From Lineus longissimus (Eukaryota > Nemertea > Pilidiophora > Heteronemertea > Lineidae): 64,000 nt of DNA. The DNA is taken from contig NC_088311.1 of assembly GCF_910592395.1 (NCBI RefSeq), positions 10,356,501 through 10,420,500 on the forward strand, read 5' to 3'. The notes under the pieces are model-generated. The model searched no databases, had not been told where the DNA came from, and was given only the letters and a program-made list of their open reading frames with translations. The translations under genes were made by a program, and so were the position numbers. Shown piece by piece: positions 1 to 33,331 of the stretch. Positions within the stretch are counted from its first letter, which is position 1. The number at the start of each line of letters is the position of its first letter.

Positions 1-32
1 AAACAAAAACCTCTATTTAACAGACAACATAC

Positions 33-3000
33 CTGAGGCAAAGTCAGTAATGGGAGGCATCATATGCTGGTCCAATTTCAATCCCGTTTTCTTGGATTTT
101 GCCTTGTTGAAAGAAGCTCGGCCTAAACTCCTGTTCAGTCTCTCATGGACTGTTGAAAAGGATCTCAAGGTACTGTCTTGAGCTGAAAGAAAGCCACTTC
201 TGTTCAGAGGTTATTTGCCGAGTTATTTGCTCTTTTGGAAATGTGCCAGAAAATTTTTCATTCAAATTAGAGGCATGATGGAACAGGTTTGGCCAATATC
301 CGAGAATTCAAACCTTCAGCAGCTGTCTCAAATGAATTCCCTGGTTGAAGAATAAATCTGACTTTATTAAACTTGAAAACATCAGTATGGGAACTGCTCC
401 TTTTAATGTGCGTATTCGAGTTTCAGAGTATGGGCTGTCATTTTGTTATACTCAGGGTTCTGGAGTGATCAAAGTGATCATCAGAGAGGAAAATAGTATA
501 AATACATAAAAGCAACTTCCCTCACATTATCTTTTAGAGTCTCAATCAATTATTCTCACAACTAGAAGTTCTCACCTGCGCTCAGAATAGTTTTTCCGCT
601 GTTGCCATGGAAACGTATCTTGTTTGGGGGCGCACCATGTCCAGACCGTTCTCTGAGCAGACGCCCGGCGCCATCAGGTTTGTCAAAGATCCAAATCTAA
701 AACAACAACAAAGAAGAGTAGAAAGTATTTTTTTCTTGCTCCATTCATGATTGTAGCAAGATTATAAGATAGGAAAAATTGGAAGGCACGTTTCATGCAG
801 ATTGCTGCCACAGAGGCCAAATAGCCAAACACTTTTACAAACTGCTTGAAAAAAGGTGAGAAGTTTTCATGGAAATAAAAAAGAAATGAACAATAACGAA
901 GATTACGCATCCGGCAATTTGATACCAAGGCTTGATCTGCTTCATCAGAAGTAACCGGCCTATCATAAAAAAGGCCTTTTAAGACTAATAAAGTAAAGGA
1001 AGTGTCATTTCTTGCGCAATAATACCAACCTTGATCGAATTATCCGACGAAGACGTGACCATGAGCGGCTCAGATGGCAGACATTTCATCCCAGTGACGG
1101 CGCCACTGTGCGACTCCCTCATCTGACACAGCAGACGCCGTTTCTCAAGGTTCCACAATGCAATGTGTCCAGGGGCACTTCCTGTTGCCATGATTGGTTC
1201 GCCATCTGCAAAAAAATTGCATAATTTCGAAGATTTGATTGGAGTTTGGTGATGTGCTGGTTGATCGGGTGCTACTTCAACTGAATTCTGGTCGTGTTCG
1301 TCTTCAAATGGAGGGTGAGTTTCAAAAAGTGAATTCCGTCCAACACCTTTATCTACACTTTTCTCACAATAATTATTGTGAAATATGTAACATTTCTTCA
1401 AAATTAGCATTCGAAAGCTTGGTGTTGGCCAAATTCATGTGATAACCACTTTTGCAAAAAAAGCTGTTTAAGTAGCTTCTTCTTCTTCTTCAGCATAAAC
1501 ACTGCACTCTCCAGTGAGTATTTCTCCTCCAAGACGGGATGCGAGGTTTTGGGCCTTGTGACTCCAACTTTGGTCAATGGCAGAGCCAAACAAATGCTAC
1601 TAATGTTTCTCACTTAGTGAGGTCTTATATTTGCCCTGGCATAAAAACCACAAACAAGGAACCCTGGTTTTAAGTCTCGTTCGAAATGACGAAGCAATTC
1701 AGGGTTAAGACATAAGGACAAAACCCACAACCTCCAGATTATGAGCCTAAAGCTCTGAACACAATGCCTCTGAACTTCCATTTATCACTGTGTTTACCTG
1801 TTCTAAATGCAATAGTCGTCACTGGTCCCCAGTCTTGCGTAAACTTCATGAGCGTCTCGTCAAACTTAAGATTATGAAGGATGATTTGTCCGTCTGCTAA
1901 ACCAATGGCCATCACATCTATAGCTGGGGCCTGAAAGAATCATGCCATTTTATGACATAGACAATATATTTGAGTCGATCAAACCGACTCAACGAAAAAT
2001 AAAAAGAGTTTATTAACATTTCTAAATCTACAGTAGGACGACAAAACTCTGATTTGATCACACAGGTTCACTACTCATCATCTAATACTTCCTTGACAAG
2101 CCACTTCACTCGCCATGTTTTCAATGGGATTATTCACTGAAATTCTTCGTACTTTTGTATGTGCAATTTTTTCAAGGCAAGTAACAGATGATCCCAAATG
2201 GGTTTAATCGAGTCCACATCGACTTAGAAGAAGTAACCATACCTGTTCCATGACTGTTATCGCCTGCCCCCATCCAGGGAACGTGAATATCTGCTTGTTT
2301 GTCTTGATGTTCCATAGCTGCATTGACCCCTGCCGACTACCAATGACAATCTTATTCAAGTAGGTACTGGGGTGGACAACGGATGTAATCTCAAAACTTT
2401 CGTTATTGAAGGCTATTTCCAAGTAAAGCTCTGCAACAAATTCATGATTACAGTAATAAAGTTAGTTTTCACGCAATGAAGGTAATAAGTCACCTTTGAT
2501 GTTTCATTCTTCTTCAGAAGTTCAACGTCAGTTCAGACTCTATCCCATATCTTCAAAGAGTTAATTTACACTCAGACTTGATATCCCATATCTTCAAAGA
2601 GTTGATTTACCTTCAGACCTAATATCCCATATCTTCAAACAGCTATCTTCATCGACTGAGATCAGATGATTACCAAACGGCAGAAGAAGATGGACATCTT
2701 TCTCGTGACCTTCATAGGTGTGGACAACCTGAGATATTGAAAATATAAATGTCCGGGTTATTTCTCATGCTCAATACTCGGAATAATCAGAGAACGTTCA
2801 ATTACTAGTATGTACACACAATTTAAACATTTTTTAGCACTTTCTTCCCCTTGTAAACATGTGTATGCAAGCCCAAACTCTCTCAGTGTGACACTGCAAA
2901 CAACTGTCAGTCAAAAATTGTGTTTGTAATCAGTGGTAAAGACAATGTCGTCATGCTGCATACTGTAATAAAATGTAATGCAAATTGTTTTTGTACAAAT

Positions 3001-4079
3001 CAAGGAGGGTCGACTGGTTTTAAGGAACGGTAAACTAACCTGTCTTCCCCTTGCAAAGGCCCGGACAACATTTTTACAGGCAGTGAAAACCAATAAAGCA
3101 TCTGTAGCTAGGCAACTGATATCTTCTGGATGACTGTTACCTGTAAATAAAGGATCAATATTAGAGCATACATGTTCATGTAGACAAGAGTTTTTTTAAG
3201 GTTTGGTCCTATTCAGTTAACCAGGGTAATGAAGTGAAACATTTTCTTAATGCTTATCAGAGCAAATATTTGTGCAAAGGACAAATCACAAAGATTTCCA
3301 TTTCTTTGGGTTTTATCAAATTTTTATATTGACCACTGGCATATCCAGAATCAAACTATTCTCCACTATGTTTTCTTTTGGTCAGGTGGTAAGCTTAAAT
3401 TGAGGTTGAAGTAGTGATACTTACTGACACTAACAATCCCGAGTTTCGAGCACTGAAAATACATAAGTTATGAGTGACAATCAGCATTTTATTTAGAATC
3501 AAATATTGGTTTCATTAAGAAAAGTTACAAAAAGCTGTCCTCCATTCGATATTACTCTTGATAACGATAACGATGCTTTGCGAGATTGGCGAGAAAAACT
3601 CCTCATATCCAAGCGAAACCAACAACGATCATGCAACGTTGATATTGTTACGTCACACCATCCTCTGTTGAGCCTCGTATGCCCATGCTAACATGGAGAA
3701 TTATAAGTTTCGTGTGACTTCAGAATGACGTCATTTTGTAACAAAGATAGGCCTATTCATCTATAATTTAGTATAGTTACACATGTAAACATTTGGATGC
3801 AACGATTCAAGGGTATAGATGATAAAGATACAACTGCAGGCTGGCAAAGATTTAACTGATTTGGTCAAATAACTATAGCTATTGCCAAAAAATGCATATT
3901 ATTGTGATATGGATACTATGTACAAAAGTACATACATTGTAAGTGTGAAACGCCTTTCCAACGCATGTAACAACATAATTGTCCTGGTGCTTGCTATGAT
4001 ATCGAACACAGAGGGGAACATGATTGCTACAAAAACCCAGAGCTCTGAAGCCACTGAATATTTTGCTAGATAATGGCAT
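33..4079 (-). CDS. WDR36: WDR36/UTP21, WD40 protein of the SSU processome (5' part of gene)
   Basis: WDR36 (yeast Utp21) belongs to the U3 snoRNP/small-subunit processome and acts in nucleolar 18S rRNA maturation. Nine coding exons run right to left: 3936-4079, 3425-3452, 3040-3140, 2611-2728, 2243-2430, 1798-1930, 1030-1205, 576-696 and 33-182. All have GT-AG borders and matching phases, giving 386 codons plus one base. The start at 4079 gives MPLSSKIFSGFRALGF, matching the family's conserved GFRALG block near the N-terminus. Other family blocks seen are TCVGKAFHTYN, the short KLGIVSVSNSHPEDISCL junction, HPSTYLNKIVIGSRQGS, LMKFTQDWGPVTTIAFRTDG and FSTVHERLNRSLG. These make up the first beta-propeller and the start of the second. 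The remaining C-terminal half lies beyond the left edge. Exon 4 is odd: its 3' end is repeated twice in the following intron. Identification rests on recalled family sequence and is strong. Confidence 0.93.
2531..2650 (-). repeat. Tandem copies of WDR36 exon 4 3' end and donor
   Basis: Three head-to-tail units of 39-40 bp lie at 2532-2570, 2571-2610 and 2611-2650. The last is the genuine end of WDR36 exon 4 (residues LKIWDIRSE) with its GTAAAT donor just left of 2611. On the minus strand the first intronic copy repeats the exon end and again ends in GTAAAT. The second intronic copy has lost the donor GT. Confidence 0.8.
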
Positions 4080-5604
4080 ATTTCAAAAGAAAAAGAGAAA
4101 TTTGCACGTGGGCTTATTTTGATATGGGCGCTGCCATGACACTGGCTCGCAGCGAATATTGATACGTTTGCATTGTTTCGCCAAAGAAATTTATTATTTT
4201 CGATATGATTGAATGACAAAAAATACTCTTATAGTTTGAATTGTGTTTTGTTTATAATTTTTTTTCAAAAGGTTTTATTTCAGCAGAAAACGCCTCGCAA
4301 CGCTCATAGCAACGACACCGGTAAGATGCATCCGCGATGGTAAAAATCTGGTGTTTAATATTTCATCCGCGAGAGCAATATCTACAAAGGTCAATCAGAT
4401 TATTTACACAGATTAAAGCAAATAAATTTCCTTTCCTTTAGAGCTCCTTGAATAAGGAAAAAATGGCTGAATTATTGTGAAAGTTGCCATTGTTGTTAGC
4501 ACTATTTTGTGTCAGTTGAGGCATGTGTGTACATTGAGATTGTGAGTTGGTTTACTTCCGGTTGCGAGATTTTGTGGTTTTCTCCCTTCACAATTTCTGC
4601 ACATTGGTGGACTATGACATTACCATCATACTTTTAACAAGTGTAAGGTGAATTCGAACCGTTACCTCCGACGCTCTGTGAGTACAAGCCAATCATCAGA
4701 GTAGGCCTAGCCTAGGTGATCAAACACTTACACTACAGTTCATGAGTAGGCCTACGCTACGGTAGGCCTACGCTACAGTAGGCCTACACTAGTTTTTATC
4801 ATCACACTGAAACTCACTCGCAGTCTCACCACAGCACAGACACCCACACTGGCCACAGGCACAGACAGATTGAGATAGCCTTGGCCAGGGCCTAGGTGCT
4901 CAGCCGCTCAGGCTCGAGGCTCAGCCTCGCCCTTGTTGTGGCGGGTAAAGGGTAGGCCGAGGTCTGCATGGTATGATGGTGGGCTGAGTGGCGTGCAGTG
5001 CATGCCATTGTTCCATATTAGTAATTAGATATTTGAAATATTATGATTCATTACGGCGAAGGCATCACCACTCATGAAGGACCATGACACTTTGACTTTC
5101 CGACGTTGTTTTAAATTTTATCTTCGCTACGTCATGTACCGATTTACCAAGTTTGCCAAGTTCTATCACCCGAAGTGTCGAGATCAGAAATTTTTGAAGG
5201 TTCAAAATCGAAAGTCTTCAAATTCAATTCTCATCATTAATATATCAGACAGATTCAATTTCTTCTGCTGTGGCTGTTCATCAGGGAGATGTTCTCTGTC
5301 CACACTCTCTATTGTTTTTTTAAACTTGCTTTGTGAAGCCTGTGACAAAGTGAGTTACACTTTAATTTTTGTGACATTCGGTACAACTTCACTGTACGTC
5401 CTTTTTTTCCAGCACTCAAAATCGGTAATGAGCCATTGGGAAGGACCTCCTTAATCAAACCATGGGTTTACTGCTCTATGAATAGCTGAAGCTTCTACCG
5501 ATTTAGACAGAGTGGAGGAAATCTTCATTTGTCTCTGCGTTTATTATAAAAAAAAGGAAAAAACTGCATCAGTGTTTGGAGACTGTTGACGAGGATAAAA
5601 CATC
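4080..5604. promoter_or_regulatory. Divergent intergenic region between WDR36 and PPP1R42
   Basis: These 1.5 kb separate two head-to-head start codons (WDR36 at 4079 minus, PPP1R42 at 5605 plus), so they must hold both promoters, perhaps as one bidirectional promoter. I see no certain TATA box. A short tandem of CGCTACGGTAGGCCTA-like units lies at about 4744-4795, rich in the palindrome TAGGCCTA, and a GC-richer stretch follows at 4850-5000. An open frame at 5074-5454 (126 codons) has no recognisable domain and is treated as chance. The promoter role is inferred from position only. Confidence 0.45.
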
Positions 5605-25642
<20,038 letters not shown>

Positions 25643-26763
25643 TCTTGACGGAGGCTGGATGAATCTGGCACGCATATTCAACAAAGTCATCACAAACACT
25701 AACACAAATGAATTTGTTGAAATCGGTGAGGGTTCGGCCGGCCACTCAAAATGCTTTTGTATTTGAAGACTTTGACAGGGTGAAAGCGAGTCTGTAACAA
25801 ACTGATAACATGTATTAGCATGAAAGAGACATGCCGATGAGCCGGACTTACGGTTTTCCTCTTGTATTCTACCAAAATATATAAGGCCATACCAGTTGGA
25901 TTGTTAGCTTAACGGATCTTTATGACACACTCAAGGAGCATTAGGGTAAAAAAAAGCTGATTTAGAAGTTGGGAAAATATTATCTGGTCTTATTAGATCT
26001 CAGTGAGGCAAGCGGGCAGAGTAAAAATGTAATCTACTTTTGGGATTTTAAGCACGAGGGAAATCTGTTAAACAAACGATTTAATTGGTGTGGCCTATAA
26101 GCAAGCCTTATATGTATTTGTGATTCTACTACTCAAGACACATTCTCCACATATTGCAATTCACGCCGCGTATCAAGTCTGTGTCACCAGTGTGATGCTG
26201 ATGCAACCAAGTATATAGATTACATACTAGACGCAACTAAAGTCGCATGTGAATCCTGTGCTGTTGGCTGCTAATGGTAGTCCTCTTTACTGGGGGTGCG
26301 AGGAGGTAAGAGTTTTGGTTGACATTGGGTGTGGTTAAAGTCATGTGTTGATTGGCATTGCCGAAAGCCCAAAGTAAGGAAAGCAGGGTGTTTCCTAAAT
26401 AATGTTATTGAGAGGCCTGTTAATGATATTTTGGTACTTTTGTTGTTCATTGATATGAAGCATGGCTTAGTTGCACGTAGGTGCAGGTGTTCTTTTTTAT
26501 TTGTAGACAGTTGTGACAGTATATATAGACGTTGGGATAGCAGCACGTTAGGCTAGTTTTTACATTAATTACCCTTTGGCCAAGCTAAACCTTTTGACTT
26601 TAGCCTCATTCAATGTAATTGTTTCTTTCCTGTCATGTGTTGTATGACTTGACTTTTTTACTCCTAGGATATTCCTGGGATAGAAAATGTAGTTGCACCA
26701 TAGAAGAATTCAATATTTCTGCAGATGATCCAGCAGATTATTCATTTACTAGAGTAGTAGCTT

Positions 26764-26963
26764 CAGTGGTGGATCCAGAAATTTTGGCGAGGGGTCCTCC
26801 CCCAGAATAATTTGGAGATCTTGGTGCAAAATATCTTTTCCGGGCATCTGAGGGTTGAAAATAGAAGTAGCCATTGGCTTCTTGGGGAGAGGTGCACTGA
26901 AAAATTATTGCACTCTGGCGAAAGGGAAGCGCGTGCCTCATGCCCCTCCTTAATTCGCCACTG
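26764..26963. mobile_element. MITE with CAGTGGTGGATCCAG / CGCCACTG ends
   Basis: The left end CAGTGGTGGATCCAGAAATT and the right end TTAATTCGCCACTG are short inverted repeats around a 200-bp element containing a GGGGTCCTCCCCC patch. Ends of this type occur on widespread invertebrate MITEs. No target duplication is visible. Confidence 0.55.
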
Positions 26964-27343
26964 AGCGAGCTAGTCTGCAGAGCTCTTACTTGTAATTCTT
27001 GTGCATTTTTGGTATTTGTATTTGTAATGTCATTGGACTTTTATTCATTGAGTTTACCAAAGAGGGAACGATTCGGGGACAATGTTGTATGTTATTATTT
27101 ATCAATTTTATTGCAGTAAGCTGAGCTACACCATTTCGTATTTATCATTCTGTAATTTGTTTTGTAAATATTTAAGATGAATTCCGTCCTATCGTGAAAC
27201 AGTTTTTTATGTTTTGGCGACGACAAGATTAGCTATCATATGAACAGAATCTGAGATGTGATCCAATGGGAGTTTGCTGATAAGTCAGAGGTCCGGTTTT
27301 TCAAAGCCTGGTTAGTTTAGCGACCCCTCAGATTTAGTGTTCA

Positions 27344-27923
27344 CTACTAAACTTAGCGGCACCCCATGGCTGCTACTAAACTTAGCGGCACCTCATGGCT
27401 GCTACTAAACTTAGCGGCACCTCATGGCTGCTACTAAACTTAGCGGCACCCCATGGCTGCTACTAAACTAAGCGGCACCTCATGGCTGCTACTAAACTAA
27501 GCGGCACCCCATGGCTGCTACTAAACTAAGCGGCACCTCATGGCTGCTACTAAACTAAGCGGCACCTCATGGCTGCTACTAAACTAAGCGGCACCTCATG
27601 GCTGCTACTAAACTTAGCGGCACCTCATGGCTGCTACTAAACTTAGCGGCACCTCATGGCTGCTACTAAACTTAGCGGCACCCCATGGCTGCTACTAAAC
27701 TTAGCGGCACCCCATGGTTGCTACTAAACTTAGCGGCACCCCATGGCTGCTACTAAACTTAGCGGCACCCCATGGCTGCTACTAAACTTAGCGGCATCTC
27801 ATGGCTGCTACTAAACTTAGCGGCACCCCATGGCTGCTACTAAACTTAGCGGCACCCCATGGCTGCTACTAAACTTGGCGGCACCTCATGGCTGCTACTA
27901 AATTTAGCGGTACCCCATGACAA
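27344..27923. repeat. 29-bp tandem array, 20 copies
   Basis: The unit CTACTAAACTTAGCGGCACC plus CCATGGCTG is repeated 20 times with constant 29-bp spacing. Two variable sites (CTTAGC/CTAAGC and CCCCATGG/CCTCATGG) mark subtypes that cluster along the array, indicating recent local amplification. The last unit is degenerate. Confidence 0.9.
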
Positions 27924-28773
27924 AGCCCCTGAGGGTCTGCTAACTTAGCGGTGACATATCGGCAGCTAAGCTGAAGAGAGCAGACTTGGTGGCACGCTAA
28001 GATAACGGTGGTTTAGCACCCCCAAACCAGATAGCGGAGCTTTGAACAACGGGGTCTAGTTGTCGGTACTTGAAGACTTTGGCTGGACACTGCATGAGAC
28101 ACTTCATCTCTTTCCGTCGTTTTGGAGCATAAAATCTCGTTACTTTAAACCAGAAAGTGTTTTTGGAGCCAAAGGTTGGCAAATTTGCTCATTTGTAATC
28201 AGCGGTAGACAATATTCTACATTTGCTGCTGTCAGACTTCTATTCAGTGATGCAATAGAGTTTGAACTTCCACATGTTTGCATTTGAAGATTCTGGAGTT
28301 GTGTTTTCAGAAGTTTGAAGTAAGATCCCATTCTTAAAATAGCATCTTCTGTTTTTTATCTTTTCGCTATGGGAGGGAGCTTCTTGTTGGGAAACTGACT
28401 TTTTTTTGCTCAAAACTATTATTCATGTATTCAGATAGCTCACTGTCTGTTTCTGATTCCGTCCAATAACTCCAACATCGATCTGTTTAATATTTTTTGA
28501 CAACGTATGATTTATCGTGCCTTGGGTTGTGTTAAGGACAATATTTAGGTACATAACACACCACAGACGATGTGAAAACCATTGTTGGGAGTGTGTTTAT
28601 TACAAAATACAGTGTTCATCGTTTTCTAGCTTTAGGCATAGAAGGGGTAAAACCGCTCTGTTTTGTGTGTATCTAAATGAACAGCCCCTTGTTTATAATT
28701 GAAGCTAGTCTTCTGTGTTTTTAGCACCAAGTGCCATTATTATGTATTCAATCAAAAATCCATTACTTCAAAG

Positions 28774-29115
28774 TACAGTAAAACCTCTTTATAAGGGACG
28801 CCCTCGGGACTGACAAGTGCTATCCTCAATAGAGAGGTGTCCTGATTAGAGAGGTCAAAGTGAATGGAAACACACAATTTGGGACCAAATCTAGTGAAAT
28901 AGAGAAAGTGTCCTTATTAGAAAGATGTCCACTAAAGTACAGTAAAACCTCTCTATAAGGGACGCCCTCAGGACTGACAAATGCTATCCTCAATAGAGAG
29001 GTGTCCTGATTAGAGAGGTCAAAATGAATGGAAACACCCAATTTGGAACCAAAACTAGTGTAATAGAAAAAATGTTCTGATTAGAGAGGTGTCCACTAAA
29101 GGAGGTTCCACTGTA
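28774..29115. mobile_element. Two tandem MITEs of the CAGTGGAACCTC family
   Basis: Two adjacent copies start TACAGTAAAACCTC at 28774 and 28938; the second ends GGAGGTTCCACTGTA. They share GACTGACAA, CTATCCTCAATAGAGAGGTG and CCAAAACTAGTG. The copies share a junction, so the second inserted at, or was duplicated from, the end of the first. Confidence 0.7.
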
Positions 29116-30227
29116 TTGGTTCAAAGTAATGGGTTTTTGATTAACTGTAAATAGCAACACACTCACAAAGCCACTATGTATGCCTTCGACTATCATTTCT
29201 ACATGAGCTCACATTCATTGGCAGCGTACAAAGCTATACATGCTGGACAGTGACGTCATTTGGAGGTCCAGTTTGACGTCAATCCATGTTCTTGATCTGG
29301 CATGCTGATATGTCCCTGACAAAGCATCAATCAACTCATGGATGATGTCATCACACATTGATGTGTGCCACCTAGGTCAATAAAATCAATTTAATGTCCG
29401 AAATGGGGTCTTTTCCTGTCATGATGTCATCTCAGCAGCCTAAAAAGTAAGGTGGTACAATTAACGGTGGCACCCATGAATAGCATCAAGACTTAATAAA
29501 GACTAGTCTTTATCAAATCTTGATTGCATGAATAGCTCTTCTTTTCCTGTGATTTAGTTCATATCAGTTCATTTTCAAATCAGATGTGGTATCAAAGTGA
29601 GTGTCAGCTTTGCATTTGTACATTATTTGAAAAGAGTGAATAAAATTAGGAGAAATCAACCCATCTTGACTTGTTTCTTTTGTCACAGGGCCTAATTGGA
29701 GTACCTTGGCTGTAAAGGCCTTCATACACTATGTGACAAAAGTAGAAATCAGCTGCTACAAAAGTCACCTTCGACAAAAGACATTCTGGTGACATTCCAC
29801 AGAAGTCGAAATTTCTCCACACACTGATAGACATGTTGACATGCAAAACGCAACTGCGACATATGTTTCCAGGTGACACTCGACAATAGTCAATAATGTA
29901 GCACACATTTGCTACAAAATGATCCCGAGAGGCCACAGAAATCACCATTTGCCACAAATATTTTTGTGACTTTCCACAGTTGTTGACTGATCACTACACA
30001 TTCATGACATTCCACGTCAACAATGACCTAAACTCTTCTACACCGACGTCACACTTCATAACCATGGCAGACACCGAACCGGTCGCATCAGTATGTCTGT
30101 CTCTCATTGTCATCATTCGGCGAGGACGAACCAGACGAATGCGATTTTCTTGATTGCGTCATCTACTGTTAGCATAAACAACAGCGGTTATTAAAACAGT
30201 ACAAGCAATCAAGTATAATCAACATGA

Positions 30228-31625
30228 ATGAGATTTGACAGACAGCATCAGGGCACAGGAAAATGTTTCACGGGGATGAAGACAAAGACACAATCTGATG
30301 ATACGAGGGACAGCTTAGGGACACAGGAAGATGTGTAACGGGGATGAAGACAATGTTGCAATCTGATTATACGAGGGACAGCTTCAGGGCACAGGGAGAT
30401 GTGTCATGTGGATGGAGACAATGACACAATCTGATTATATGACGGACAGCTTCAGGGCACAGGGAGATGTGTCATGTGGATGGAGACAATGACACAATCT
30501 GATTATATGACGGACAGCTTCAGGGCACAGGGAGATGTGTCATGTGGATGGAGACAATGACACAATCTGATTATACGACGGACAGCTTCAGGGCACAGGG
30601 AGATGTGTCATGTGGATGGAGACAATGACACTATCTGAAAATACGAGGGACAGCTTCGGAGCACAGGAAGATGTATCATGGGATGGAGACAATGACACAA
30701 TCAGATTATATGACAGACATCACCAGGGCACAGGAAAATGTCTCATGGGGATGGGGACAATGACAAAATCTGATTATATGACAGAAATCACCAGGGCACA
30801 GGAAGATGTTTCATGGGGATGGGGACAATAACACAATCTGATTATACCAGGGACAGCTTCAGGGCACAGGAAGATGTGTCATGGAGATGGAGACAATGAC
30901 ACAATCTGATTATACTAGGGACTGCTTCAGGGCACAGGAAGATGTGTCATGTGGATGGAGACAATCACACAATCTGATTATACTAAGGACTGCTTCAGGG
31001 CACAGGAAAATGTGTCATGGGGATGGAGACAATGACACTATCTGAAAATACGAGGGACAGCTTCGGGGCACAGGAAGATGTGTCATGGGGATGGAGACCA
31101 TGATACAGTCTCATTATACTGGGGATAGCTTCGGAACACAGGAAGATGTGTTATCAGGATGGAGAAAATATACCATCTGATTATATGAAGGACAGCTTCA
31201 GGGCACAGGAAGATGTGTCTTGGGAGGGAGACAATGACTCAATCTGACAATACGAGGGACAGTTTTAGGGTACTGGAAGATGTGCCGTGGGGATGGAGAC
31301 AATTACACTATCTGATTATACCAGGGATAGCTTCGGGGCACAAGAAGATATGTCATGGGGATGGAAACAATGACACAATCTGATTATTCGAGGACAGCTT
31401 CGGGCACAGGAAGATGTCTCATGGGGATGGAGACAATGACACAATCTGATTATTCGAGGACAGCTTCGGGCACAGGAAGATGTCTCATGGGGATGGAGAC
31501 AATGACACAATCTGATTATTCGAGGACAGTTTCGGGCACAGGAAGATGTCTCATGGGGATGGAGACAATGACACAATCTGACATAATGAGGGACAGCTTC
31601 AGGGAAGGTGTCTCATGAAAGTGGA
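30228..31625. repeat. 68-bp tandem array, about 20 copies
   Basis: The unit begins GACAGCTTCAGGGCACAGGA and continues AGATGTGTCATGGGGATGGA, GACAATGACACAATCTGATT and ATACGAGG. Spacing is 68 bp in the regular part (for example GCACAG at 30457 and 30525). Units are more diverged than in the 29-bp array and some are shorter (three near 31380-31560). Short open frames across it are by-products. Confidence 0.85.
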
Positions 31626-31774
31626 GACATGAGTCAATCTAATGATACATCAATGGTTTTTGCCCAGACTTTGTTGTCTGCCATACTGCCATTGAATCAA
31701 ACAGTCAGACCATACCAAAGTTGATTTCCAAGCATAGATGTCATCGTGACGAAAAAATGAGAACAGACTTCGAC

Positions 31775-31905
31775 ATAATGGGCGATATGAATAAAGACTA
31801 GCAAATGCTTTTATCTAAAACTCCATGTACATTTACACTAGGCCTTTCTGTACAAAATTGAAGTAAAAGCATTTGCCAGTCTTTATTCATATCACCCATG
31901 GTCAG
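31775..31905. mobile_element. Small foldback element
   Basis: The left arm TGGGCGATATGAATAAAGAC, continuing TAGCAAATGCTTTTA, is matched in reverse by TAAAAGCATTTGCCAGTC and TTTATTCATATCACCCATGG at the right. Arms are about 35 bp around a short centre. Confidence 0.65.
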
Positions 31906-32518
31906 AAACAGACACACGAAGGATGCTTTAAAGGCACAGAAGAAATCACAAGGACACAGAGACAGTGTCACACCCTCCGATCTTATCGTGTTACACTTGG
32001 GCTGTCTGAGTGACTCAGAGGCAAGACTGATGTTTGAAATTAACATCATTGCCAGTCACCACGGAGGTCGGTGTGCGTCTTCCTGCGACATCGAGGGCTG
32101 GAGCCTCTGATGCTGGTTTCTAGTGACATCTCAGGTTTCTTCCGATGTTACATTACCAATCGCCCACTATTGTTTACAGAGCTAACAATGTCCTATATGA
32201 CTTTCATCTGAATATTTACTCATACTAAGGATGGTTTTAGATCAGAGGAAGAAGTGTCATGGAAAATCTCACTTTTTGTAGATGATATCGCATACAAGGA
32301 CAAGGAGGCAAGAATAAAGAACTATTAGCTGTTATTATAAAATATATAATTTATTAGACCAATCTTACTCTTAAATGTTATACTTTGAGAGCTCAGGTTG
32401 AACATCCTGACCCAGAAAGCAGGAAAGATCGTACAATCTTTCTTCATTGCTTTTGAATAGGAATGTCCACACAAACCCTATTTTGCCATTTGGTCAGTTG
32501 GGGAAACCAGCAACAAGA

Positions 32519-32892
32519 AGAGAGGTGTCCTGATCAGAGGTCAAATTGAAAGGTAACAATTTTTTGGGACCAAAACTAGTGTCCTTAATAGAGAGGGTGT
32601 CCTGATCAGAGAGGTGTCCACTAAGGGAGGTTCCACTGTAACTGTATGATACAGCAATGGCTTGAACAGATCAGCTCATGAATCATGTGTCAGTCTGAGA
32701 CCTCATAGCACAGTGCGAACCTCTCTTAGCAGACACCTCTCTATTAAGGACAACCTCTCTATCAAGGCCACTAAGTTTGGTCCCAAAGTGGTTGTTTCCC
32801 GTCAGTTCGACCTCACTAATCAGGACACCTCTCTATTAAGAACAGCACTTCTCAGTCCCAAGGGTGTTCATAATAGTGAGGTTCTTCTGTAT
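32519..32892. mobile_element. Two MITE copies, CAGTGGAACCTC family, back to back
   Basis: A partial copy at 32519-32640 ends GGTTCCACTGTA. A second copy at 32711-32892 starts CAGTGCGAACCTCTCTTAGC, contains GGACACCTCTCTATTAAG and ends near GGTTCTTCTGTA. Confidence 0.6.
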
Positions 32893-33227
32893 AGTATCGT
32901 AACTTAAATGCATAGTATTGTAAGAGCACCAAAATGAAAAGCCAGCATCGTTAATATCAACTTGATCAGATCATCAAATTCATCAGCACACAAACTGGAT
33001 GCATGCAGTAATAAATATTAAGCAATTTTGTACATGACATTTTGATTGTAAGCCCCTTTTTAGAACCCTTGTCTCATGGTTCTTTGAAAATACATAAACA
33101 CATTTTTCCTAAAGTGTTACCGTAAACGTTAAAGGATGACTTCAGTAACCAATGCAATCATTCTTTTTGGTTGATTTTCAGTCTCTGCACAATGTTTGAT
33201 CAAAAGTTTGCAATTTTGCAATTGGTT

Positions 33228-33233
33228 TTTATT
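33228..33233 (-). promoter_or_regulatory. Candidate TWNK polyadenylation signal
   Basis: AATAAA on the minus strand, about 100 bases downstream of the TWNK stop codon at 33332. Confidence 0.45.
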
Positions 33234-33331
33234 TTAGAACAGCAGAAATACAAATTTTGTTAAATATATATGGTTCCTGCACTGCAATAATGTGCAATTA
33301 CCGAAGTTACCCTTTAACCAGTAGATTTTCA

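Larger units (their letters stand above)
25643..33331. other. Intergenic region between PPP1R42 and TWNK
   Basis: The two genes converge here. No coding exon is recognised. The interval holds a CAGTGG-ended MITE, the 29-bp and 68-bp arrays, several TA-flanked MITEs, a foldback element at 31775-31905 and a 60-bp imperfect hairpin at about 29474-29533. A candidate TWNK poly(A) signal on the minus strand lies at 33228-33233. Confidence 0.7.

Noticed and set aside
5074-5454. 126-codon open frame upstream of PPP1R42
   Set aside because: Low-complexity, Phe/Ser-rich product without motifs, in the divergent promoter region. No splice or start support.
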